From positions 1 to 54,066 of the forward strand of contig DAOTWD010000005.1 of NCBI GenBank assembly GCA_034435975.1: a DNA stretch of 54,066 bases. The letters run 5' to 3'. This document shows positions 45,098 through 51,891 of the stretch, one piece after another. The DNA comes from CAKZQX01 sp034435975 (GTDB taxonomy: Bacteria; Chloroflexota; Chloroflexia; Chloroflexales; Chloroflexaceae). The notes below the pieces were generated by a model. It made no database searches, was not told where the DNA came from, and saw nothing but the letters and a program-made list of their open reading frames with translations. Every line of letters begins with the position of its first letter. Positions within the stretch are counted from its first letter, which is position 1. The position numbers and the translations under genes were made by a program.

Positions 45098-45775
45098 ATG
45101 CGAACAATGCGCTGGTTCGGAATGGCGGCGGTACTGCTGTTTTTAATGGCACTGGTTGCGGTACCACGACCGGTTCTGGCTCAATCCGGGAATGTTGAGC
45201 CATCTGTTGCGCCACCGGGAACGGAATTTGCATTTTTTGCTGATGGCTTTAATCCACGCGAGCAAGTGGGAGTCTGGATTAACAATCCCGACGGATCAGT
45301 CAGTGACATTATTGATGCGAATGGCAATATTTTTGGTCTGTTTGCCAATAGCAACGGACGTGCCGATTGGACGGTGCTGATTGTACGTGATACGCCAGCC
45401 GGGTTCTACCAGATGGTGGCCCGGGGAGTGGACAGTGGTGTCCAGGTAGTTATTCCTTTCCGTATTGATCCTAATGCACCATCACCGCTCAATCACAACG
45501 TTGAACCCAATGCTGGACCCTCTGGTACCGAATTTGCGTTTTTTGTCGAGGGCTTCTTGCCCAATGAGCAGGTTGGCGTCTGGACGAACAATCCCGATGG
45601 TAGTGTAAGCAGTATTGTCGATGAGGATGGCAATGTTCTGCGGTTATTTGCCAATAGCAATGGGCGTGCGGACTGGTTTGTGTTAGTGGTGGACGAGCCG
45701 GGCTTTTATCAAATGGTAGCCTATGGTGTCGAGAGTGGGCGACAGGTGGTTATTCCATTCCGGCTCACCCCGTGA
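45098..45775 (+). CDS. Secreted protein with two nearly identical domains
   Basis: A 225-residue protein with a signal peptide (MRTMRWFGMAAVLLFLMALVAVPRPVLA, cut near residue 28). Two copies of a domain of about 90 residues follow. Each starts NVEPxxxPxGTEFAFF, passes through EQVGVWxNNPDGSVS and LFANSNGRADW, and ends VVIPFR. The copies look roughly three-quarters identical, and the DNA is also similar, so the duplication is fairly recent. The fold is probably an Ig-like beta sandwich. No enzyme motif is seen. AAGGGGG is placed seven bases before ATG 45098. The family is not one I can name. Confidence 0.8.
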   Translation: MRTMRWFGMAAVLLFLMALVAVPRPVLAQSGNVEPSVAPPGTEFAFFADGFNPREQVGVWINNPDGSVSDIIDANGNIFGLFANSNGRADWTVLIVRDTPAGFYQMVARGVDSGVQVVIPFRIDPNAPSPLNHNVEPNAGPSGTEFAFFVEGFLPNEQVGVWTNNPDGSVSSIVDEDGNVLRLFANSNGRADWFVLVVDEPGFYQMVAYGVESGRQVVIPFRLTP

Positions 45776-45845
45776 TTCTGCTAATAGGCGTCATCTCTGC
45801 CTACCACACAGGGTTATGTTGTAGAGACTGACTGCAACGTTTTTA

Positions 45846-45982
45846 AGAGCATCTCTAAAAAGGGATGGTTTGGAGGGCACAGCCCTCCAAAAACCCTGTT
45901 TCTGCCCGCTGCGCAGCAGCGAGCAGGGAAAAATATCAGGAGCAAAGCCCCCCTCTCTCTCACTCTTTTCAGACAGGTTCTA
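45846..45982. mobile_element. MITE-like element, copy 2 (~137 bp)
   Basis: Left end AGAGCATCTCTAAAAAGGGA (45846-45865) and right end CTCTTTTCAGACAGGTTCT (about 45963-45980) are imperfect inverted repeats. The inside has GGAGGGCACAGCCCTCC, itself a hairpin, and GTTTCTGCCCGCTGCGCAGC. It matches the reverse complement of 18281-18420. It follows the secreted protein gene by 70 bases and may act as its terminator. Confidence 0.6.
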
Positions 45983-45989
45983 AGTGCCT

Positions 45990-46065
45990 ATCCGAATAAC
46001 CCGGCAGCTTACAGTATTATGGCTTTGCGAAACTATTGATTTTATCCGAATTCAGTTATTCGGAT
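45990..46065. mobile_element. 76-bp inverted-repeat element with 13-bp flanking direct repeats
   Basis: The arms ATCCGAATAAC (45990-46000) and GTTATTCGGAT (46055-46065) are perfect 11-bp inverted repeats. A further ATCCGAAT at 46044-46051 pairs with the right arm. The 13-base word GGTTCTAAGTGCC stands on both sides (45976-45988 and 46067-46079), one base away from each arm, like a target-site duplication. The left word overlaps the end of the neighbouring MITE-like element. No gene is inside. The rest of 46080-46211 is blank to me. Confidence 0.5.
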
Positions 46066-46211
46066 TGGTTCTAAGTGCCACCAGTGGCTTTTTTTATATA
46101 CCGGTTTCCTGGTTCTGCTGGATCAGGGCGGCACAACAACCTGCACCTCACTTTGTTTAGCGACGTGGTTTCCATGTCGGTGAATCTTGCTTCCACAGTC
46201 TTGTTCACATT

Positions 46212-46511
46212 CTATACGTCGTTGGCCCCTTCCTCAGCGAGCGGTACCAGTAATGCCAGCAATTCTTGAATAAGGTGTCCATGCTGAGCCGGATGCCGCA
46301 TTGGTCGTTCCGGGTGCACTTCATAGTAGTTCTGGCGTCCATCGCGAAAGCGACTGATATAGTCATCTGCCTCAAGATCCTGAAGGATACGCTGGACAGC
46401 CCGTTCGGTGATACCGACCGTCGCCGCTATTTCGCGCGCTGTTGCACGCTGGTTACGCGCAATGCAGAGCAGCACCTGTGCATGATTGGTAAGAAACGTC
46501 CACTTTGACAT
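46212..46511 (-). CDS. Winged-helix DNA-binding protein (MarR/ArsR-like)
   Basis: A 99-residue regulator. MSKWTFLTNHAQVLLCIARNQRATAREIAATVGITERAVQRILQDLEADDYISRFRDGRQNYYEVHPE is a complete winged helix-turn-helix with the wing around RDGRQNYY. The C-terminus (HGHLIQELLALLVPLAEE) is a dimerisation helix. No metal-binding cysteines are present, so a metal-sensing ArsR role is unlikely. Its start is ATG 46511 after a G-rich stretch. No obvious target gene is adjacent. Confidence 0.85.
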   Translation of the reverse strand: MSKWTFLTNHAQVLLCIARNQRATAREIAATVGITERAVQRILQDLEADDYISRFRDGRQNYYEVHPERPMRHPAQHGHLIQELLALLVPLAEEGANDV

Positions 46512-46819
46512 AATCCGTACCCCCCAATCTGGCAGAGGAACCATAGTATGACTTGCTCAGTGTACGTGGTTGCGAGATTTTGTGCAACTTGTCCTCGTTC
46601 ATATTACAACAAGCCATACCCTTGCGAATCTATCGCAGAGGGTGTGGCGAACGCAGAGCGCATACTGTCGATCGTATCTCTGCGGCTTCTACGTGTTTCA
46701 GGCTTGATGAGTTGCACTGTAGTCGGTATGATCGCCCTGTTTTTATGATACAATGTATCAATTACAAGGATTGCGTGGTGGGATCGGCGGCCCGTGAACG
46801 GGCGGGCAACGCACGACAA

Positions 46820-46837
46820 AGCCCGCCTGCGCGGGCT
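46820..46837 (-). terminator. Terminator-like hairpin after the GNAT gene
   Basis: AGCCCGC (46820-46826) pairs with GCGGGCT (46831-46837). On the minus strand it is followed by TTTG. It lies 37 bases past the stop of the acetyltransferase gene. No gene is seen in 46545-46873. Confidence 0.5.
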
Positions 46838-46873
46838 GGTGCACAGACCGCACTGGCGACCTGTTGTCCAGGT

Positions 46874-47413
46874 TCATAGCCCTGACGAGCGTGGGAGTAC
46901 CTGTGTGTGATGGGTGATGCGATAGGGCACAAAACCCCGCGCCTGATAATTTGCCAGCGCGTGTGGCCCATCGAGGGTACAGGTATGCAGCCACACCCGC
47001 GTTGCGCCTGCAGCGAAGGCAGCTTGCACACCCACTGACAGCAAGTGCTTGCCCAGGCCGCGTCCGTGGAAGGCGGGTATCAGACCATAGTAGACAATTT
47101 CGGTGCCCGGAGTCTGGCCATCGGTACTGGCGGCGTTCAGTTCGATATAACCAATGGGAGTACCGCGCAAGTAGAGTACCAACAGGGTGACAGTGGGTAG
47201 CGCAAGATAGTCTTGCCACACATCGTCAGGCCAGGTGTGGCGATCAATCCAGTAGTAGTCACGTCCGACGGCATCATACAGGAAGCGCGCAAACGCTGGC
47301 AATGGTTCGCGTGCTTGCAACACAAGCAGATCGGGCTGCGGACTGAAGGCCGGGCGAAAATCAACCTGTGTTAACAGATGTAAATAGATGGTCGTCACAG
47401 TAGTGCTATTCAT
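46874..47413 (-). CDS. GNAT family N-acetyltransferase
   Basis: A 179-residue acetyltransferase. The acetyl-CoA motif is IVYYGLIPAFHGRGLGKHLLSVGVQAAF, preceded by LVLYLRGTPIGYIEL and followed by VWLHTCTLDGPHALANYQARGFVPYRI, where the Asn-Tyr pair is typical. DYYWIDRHTWPDDVWQDYL suggests substrate-binding aromatic residues. The start ATG 47413 (or 47416) has no ribosome site. The gene diverges from the FAD oxidoreductase with only 24 bases between starts, so their control regions must overlap their coding sequences. The substrate is unknown. Confidence 0.88.
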   Translation of the reverse strand: MNSTTVTTIYLHLLTQVDFRPAFSPQPDLLVLQAREPLPAFARFLYDAVGRDYYWIDRHTWPDDVWQDYLALPTVTLLVLYLRGTPIGYIELNAASTDGQTPGTEIVYYGLIPAFHGRGLGKHLLSVGVQAAFAAGATRVWLHTCTLDGPHALANYQARGFVPYRITHHTQVLPRSSGL

Positions 47414-47437
47414 CATAGTAAGTATGGATAAAAAGAT

Positions 47438-48619
47438 ATGCTGGAATGGCTTATTATTGGCGGTGGCATACACGGCACCTATTTATCATATGTCCTGACG
47501 CACGTGGCGGGTGTATCCGCATCACGGTTACGTGTACTTGATCCGCATGCAACCCCGCTGGCACTGTGGGAACAGTTTACCACAAACGTGGGGATGGAGT
47601 TTTTGCGCTCACCGGTCGTGCATAACCTTGATCCCGACCCGCAGGCACTGGTCAAGTTTGCGCATACGGCGGCGGGATTACCGTATGCCCGCTTTATCGA
47701 GCCGTATCGTCGCCCGGCGCTAGATCTGTTTCAGGCGCACACCCGGCACCTGATTGAACATCAGCGGCTAAGGGAACTACGGGTGCAGGGGCGGGCCAGG
47801 AGATTACAACCCTATGCCGATGGGTTTCGGGTAGAAACTGCTGATGGCGACCTTATGGCACGGCGAGTGTTGCTGGCTCTGGGCGTGACCGAGCAGCCGT
47901 ACTGGCCAGAATGGGCGCGATCGTTGCGGGCCACAGGTGCACCGATCACCCATGTTTTCGACACTACCTGCCGCCGGTCTGAGTTACCGATCGGCCAGCA
48001 GACGGTGGTCATTGGTGGTGGTATTTCGGCTGTCCAGACCGCACTGGTTCTGGCGCACCAGGCTCCAGGACAGGTGACGCTGGTTATGCGCCACCCGTTG
48101 CGCGTACACCAATTCGACAGCGATCCGGGCTGGCTGGGGCCAAAATATCTGCGAAGCTATCAGCGCGAGCCAGATTATGGGCAACGCCGGGCACACATTC
48201 AGTCGGCACGACATCGTGGCTCAGTACCGCCCGATGTCGAGCAGGCGCTGGGTGCAGCAATTGCCAGCGGCATGCTCAGTATGCGCACGATCGAGGTGGA
48301 GAGCGCAACCACAAACACCGCCGGGTGTATAACGTTGCGCTGGACGGACGGGTCAGGAACGCTGGACGCGCACCTGGTAGTGCTGGCGACTGGTTTTGCG
48401 GCGACACGGCCTGGCGGTGCCTGGCTAGATGCGGCGATTGCTGAACTGGGCCTGCCGTGTGCCGCATGTGGCTATCCTCTGGTTGATGAGACGCTTTGCT
48501 GGTATCCCGGTCTCTATGTGAGCGGGGCGCTGGCCGAACTCGAACTGGGGCCAGCGGCGCGCAATATTGCGGGCGCACGCATGGCTGCCGAGCGGATTAG
48601 AACGATCGCCCGGTATTAA
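47438..48619 (+). CDS. FAD/NAD(P)-binding oxidoreductase, monooxygenase-like
   Basis: A 393-residue flavoprotein with two Rossmann motifs, WLIIGGGIHGTYLSYVL at the N-terminus (FAD) and TVVIGGGISAVQTALVL in the middle (NADPH), plus VVLATGF before the C-terminus, in the order of flavin monooxygenases of the lysine/ornithine hydroxylase (SidA/IucD) kind. It lacks any siderophore neighbours, so this role is not assumed. VGMEFLRSPVVHNLDPDP and FIEPYRRPALDLF are further conserved-looking parts. It diverges from the GNAT gene; the two may act in one pathway. Confidence 0.8.
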   Translation: MLEWLIIGGGIHGTYLSYVLTHVAGVSASRLRVLDPHATPLALWEQFTTNVGMEFLRSPVVHNLDPDPQALVKFAHTAAGLPYARFIEPYRRPALDLFQAHTRHLIEHQRLRELRVQGRARRLQPYADGFRVETADGDLMARRVLLALGVTEQPYWPEWARSLRATGAPITHVFDTTCRRSELPIGQQTVVIGGGISAVQTALVLAHQAPGQVTLVMRHPLRVHQFDSDPGWLGPKYLRSYQREPDYGQRRAHIQSARHRGSVPPDVEQALGAAIASGMLSMRTIEVESATTNTAGCITLRWTDGSGTLDAHLVVLATGFAATRPGGAWLDAAIAELGLPCAACGYPLVDETLCWYPGLYVSGALAELELGPAARNIAGARMAAERIRTIARY

Positions 48620-48621
48620 TC

Positions 48622-48641
48622 ATCCCGGCGAAAGCCGGGAT
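48622..48641 (+). terminator. Hairpin after the FAD oxidoreductase
   Basis: ATCCCGGC (48622-48629) pairs with GCCGGGAT (48634-48641) around GAAA, directly after the stop. It belongs to the widespread CCCGGCGAAAGCCGGG repeat type. Confidence 0.55.
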
Positions 48642-48845
48642 TCCGATGTACCATATTTGTCACGTCAACATGTGGCCTCCGGAACCATGCCCTGATGCAG
48701 CGGGTGCAGAGAGGCGTAGCGGCAGGATCATGAAAACATCAGACGTTTCACTTGCCGCAGTGGTTTCTGCGCCTTCGATGCTGCCATCCTGTTTCAGGAT
48801 ACACGTTGCAGCTCTCTGTATCCACTCGATTGTAACTGGACGGTG

Positions 48846-48851
48846 TATAAT
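48846..48851 (+). promoter_or_regulatory. -10 box of the pspC gene
   Basis: TATAAT stands 37 bases before the ATG at 48889. No good -35 at the right distance is seen. Confidence 0.4.
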
Positions 48852-48888
48852 GTGAAAATTAGTATTAATAAGAAATGAGGTACAATCA

Positions 48889-49155
48889 ATGGATACCCAA
48901 TTGACCCGCACCAGTGACGATCAACTGCTCACAGGAGTCTGTGGCGGCATTGCCCGGCGCTTGAATGTCAACAGTAATGTCGTACGTGCGGCCTTTATAG
49001 GAGGTCTCGTAACGGGACTCAGCCCGCTGGCCTACGTTATCTGCTGGATTGCGATGCCGAAAGATGAGTGGGTAACACAGTCTGAGTCGCAACCACAACA
49101 GCTTACAGTTGAGCGGATGTCTCCTGCCTATCAAGGACAGCAGGTTGAAAGCTAG
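48889..49155 (+). CDS. PspC domain protein
   Basis: An 88-residue protein with the PspC domain: LTRTSDDQLLTGVCGGIARRLNVNSNVVRAAFIGGLVTGLSPLAYVICWIAMPKDE. The GVCGGIA turn and the single long hydrophobic helix ending in WIAMP are typical. PspC proteins sit in the membrane and relate to envelope stress in other phyla. A hydrophilic tail of about 28 residues (QSESQPQQ) follows. TGAGG is placed before the ATG. No pspA or pspB is adjacent. Confidence 0.93.
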   Translation: MDTQLTRTSDDQLLTGVCGGIARRLNVNSNVVRAAFIGGLVTGLSPLAYVICWIAMPKDEWVTQSESQPQQLTVERMSPAYQGQQVES

Positions 49156-49261
49156 AATTGCTGCGCTATGGTTCTGGTTAACATGGATTATTACAAGCTT
49201 ATGCAAAAGCGACTATGCGCTATCGGTGCAAGGAAGATGAAACTCTGTCTTGATCAGGACG

Positions 49262-49294
49262 GCAACTGACAGGTTGGTGTAGCCTGTCAGTTGC
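49262..49294 (+). terminator. Terminator after pspC
   Basis: GCAACTGACAGG (49262-49273) pairs perfectly with CCTGTCAGTTGC (49283-49294) around a 9-base loop. It is about 105 bases past the stop codon. The rest of 49156-49479 has a small direct repeat CTCCTCCAGATG (about 49313 and 49335) and no gene. Confidence 0.6.
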
Positions 49295-49479
49295 TTGCCC
49301 GGCATTCCATATCCTCCTCCAGATGCCCTGACTGCTCCTCCAGATGTTCCAACTGCCCCCCGGTATTATATTAAGAATCGATGACAATCCACTCCGGGCC
49401 ACCGGACAGAGTCATGTGCTTCTAATCGGCTAAACCGGTTATCCTCTTAACGCCTTTCCAACAATTTATGGTTACTTCG

Positions 49480-49510
49480 TGACTACAATGTTTGCAACAC
49501 GCAGTATAAT
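49480..49510 (+). promoter_or_regulatory. Promoter of the glycoside hydrolase gene
   Basis: TATAAT (49505-49510) with TGACTA (49480-49485) 19 bases upstream. Transcription would start near 49517, 58 bases before the ATG. Confidence 0.45.
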
Positions 49511-49574
49511 ACGCCCGTTATGACCAACATTTAGTGAACTGGCACCCGGGTGTGCCACAAGTGAAGGAGGACAC

Positions 49575-51095
49575 ATGTCGACCTCGCATTACTGTCGATC
49601 ACGCTATCCGCTGTTCCTAACGGTAGCCATGCTGCTGATCGTTACCTTGAGCGCGATCGTTCCAACTGCGCCCCCCTCTGCCCAGGCACAAGACGCGCCG
49701 ATTGATCAGATGCGTGCCTTCTGGGTTGATGCATCTAATCCGGGCTATCGCAATCATCCTCAGGTTGATGAACTGGTGCAAAATGTAGTCCGTGCGAATG
49801 CGAACACAATTATTGCCCAGATGCGGCGCCACGGTGATTCGCGTTACAACAATAGTATTGAGCCACGTGCGGCTGATCATACGCTGGCCCCGGCCAATGA
49901 ATTTGATCCCCTGGAGTATCTAATTGAGAAGGCTCATTCCGAGGGTATCAAGGTGCATGCCTGGCTGGTGGTCACGGTGACTTGCCGCAACAATGATCCC
50001 TTGCGCGGGCATCCGCAGCATGTCTGTACCCACCACGGCCCCGGGTTGCCCGATCCAATCCGCTGGACGACGGCTACCTACAGCGGCGTTCAGGTCGGTG
50101 ATCTCGATTTTGGGCATCCCTCGGCGATCCACCATATGGAGGCGGTTGTCCAGCATCTGTTGCAACATTATCCTGGACTGGACGGGATTCACTTTGACTT
50201 TATGCGCTATAGCGATCAAGAGTATGGCTACAATCGGGTGAGCCTGGATCGCTTCAATCGGGCGCATGGCTATCCAGCCAGCTATCGCCCGCGCCCAACC
50301 GACCCGGTCTGGAGCCAGTGGCGGCGTGACCGGATGACCGAGTTGATGCGCCGCCTCTATATTCGCAGCAAGGCGATTAATCCAAAGATTGAGGTCAGTG
50401 TGGCTACAATTACCTGGGGCGGCATTGGCAGCTATTCGCTGGATGACTGGCCGAACTCGGCGGCCTATTCACGTGTGTTCCAAGACTGGCGGGCATGGCT
50501 CGAGGAAGGAATTATGGACTTTGCCCTGCCTATGCACTATTTTGAGGAGGGCAACGCCCGTTCACGCGGATGGTATGATAGCTGGCTGGCCTGGGATCGG
50601 GCGAATACCGGTCGGCGGGCGATTGTGGCCGGGATGGGATCGTGGCTCAATACACCGGATCAGGGTATTGCGCAGATCCAGCGTGCCCTGATGCCCGATG
50701 CTCAGGGGCGGGCCTTGTCCGGGGTGGCGTTTTATTCGTATAATCAGCCTTTTGCCGGCAGCAATTTTGAGCGCCGCCGGGCGTTTATGGATCAGCTGCG
50801 CGCCACGGTGTTTGCACAGCCAGCGCGCGCTCCTGTCTGGCCCTGGATCGCCTATCCGACAACCGGTCATCTGCAAGGGATGGCGACCATTGACGGCCAG
50901 ATTATTTCTGATGCGCGGGTTTCGTTGTTCAAGGATGGTACCTGGTTGCGCGACATCACGGCTTCCTACGATGGCTGGTATGGTGCAGTTGAACTTGATC
51001 CCGGTCTGTATACGGTGGTCATCCACGGCCATGATGGCCGTACGGTGCAGCACGATATTGTGGTCAAGGCCGGAATGGTGATGAGCGGGCCGTAG
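49575..51095 (+). CDS. Secreted glycoside hydrolase-like protein (GHL10/DUF187 type)
   Basis: A 506-residue exported protein. The signal peptide ends near residue 38 (PSAQAQ). The TIM-barrel domain starts MRAFWVDASNPGYRNHPQVDELVQNVVRANANTIIAQMRRHGDSRY. It then contains DPLEYLIEKAHSEGIKVHAWLVV, GDLDFGHPSAIHHMEAVVQHLL, and LDGIHFDFMRYSDQEYG, all typical of the GHL10 family. The C-terminal 75 residues (LQGMATIDGQIISDARVSLFKDG) look like a carboxypeptidase-regulatory or SpaA-like beta domain. The carbohydrate substrate is unknown; relatives may act on peptidoglycan or polysaccharide. AAGGAGG is five bases before the ATG. Confidence 0.9.
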   Translation: MSTSHYCRSRYPLFLTVAMLLIVTLSAIVPTAPPSAQAQDAPIDQMRAFWVDASNPGYRNHPQVDELVQNVVRANANTIIAQMRRHGDSRYNNSIEPRAADHTLAPANEFDPLEYLIEKAHSEGIKVHAWLVVTVTCRNNDPLRGHPQHVCTHHGPGLPDPIRWTTATYSGVQVGDLDFGHPSAIHHMEAVVQHLLQHYPGLDGIHFDFMRYSDQEYGYNRVSLDRFNRAHGYPASYRPRPTDPVWSQWRRDRMTELMRRLYIRSKAINPKIEVSVATITWGGIGSYSLDDWPNSAAYSRVFQDWRAWLEEGIMDFALPMHYFEEGNARSRGWYDSWLAWDRANTGRRAIVAGMGSWLNTPDQGIAQIQRALMPDAQGRALSGVAFYSYNQPFAGSNFERRRAFMDQLRATVFAQPARAPVWPWIAYPTTGHLQGMATIDGQIISDARVSLFKDGTWLRDITASYDGWYGAVELDPGLYTVVIHGHDGRTVQHDIVVKAGMVMSGP

Positions 51096-51162
51096 TAGAC
51101 CGGCCAGGTCTGGCGTTTTGGGGCGGCGCGATACCGCTCTTTTACATGACGGTGTTCTGGTA

Positions 51163-51186
51163 GGGGCAGGATATGGCACCTGCCCC
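51163..51186 (+). terminator. Hairpin after the glycoside hydrolase
   Basis: GGGGCAGG (51163-51170) pairs with CCTGCCCC (51179-51186) around an 8-base loop. No T run follows. Confidence 0.5.
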
Positions 51187-51891
51187 TGTCATATCTGCGT
51201 ACGTCAGACGCTCCATGTTTTTAACACGAAGATGGGCGGAGGCAACAACGCTGCACTGTCCGCACCCATCAACATCCATAGTCTACGGTGATCCGGGTCG
51301 CATGGCGGCAACCAATCGTAATCGCTACCCTGACTGGGAAGGCGCAGTGTCGGGGGAATGCGCCGCGCATCATCTTACCGCAGGGCAGCCCATCCCCATG
51401 TGATGTGCCCACCGTGTCCCCACCGCCTACCTGCCTCCATAAACTTCCATAGACGTTCGATCGTGTCAACCGGTCAACCGGTCAATGCACAGACACCTCC
51501 ACATTACTTTTCCTTAACAAACCTGATTGAGTAGCTTTTTCAGACTTCCCTGGTTGCGAAAAAGTTCTTTCGCTCATCGTTCATTTCAATGAACATGGCT
51601 GTGTCCATGTGCGGTATGCTGGTGAAATCGGAAAGGAGAACAGACGCTATCGGTGATTGTCATATCTGGTATTGAGTACCTGTAAAATGTGTTCTCTGGA
51701 AAAGTATAATTCACTTACGTATATTGTCTGGTCATCGTACTAGAGGTAAGCGTGGCACTGTTCAGGTATGCTGCCTCTATTAGTTTTCAGGTCGCCATCG
51801 TCAGTGCTGCATCTGTTCCATTACCCATCGGTATGACGAACGCCTGCGCACTGCATTCGCTCAACCCTATGTCATTAACAGGAGACCAATT
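51187..51891. other. Non-coding 0.7-kb region with several small repeats
   Basis: No credible gene is seen. The region holds GTCAACCG in tandem two and a half times (51465-51485), the palindrome-like GTTCATTTCAATGAAC (51579-51594), an adjacent ACATGG/CCATGT hairpin (to about 51610), and a TATAAT at 51705-51710 without a good -35. One or more of these may control the next gene, whose ATG is at 51892. Confidence 0.45.
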
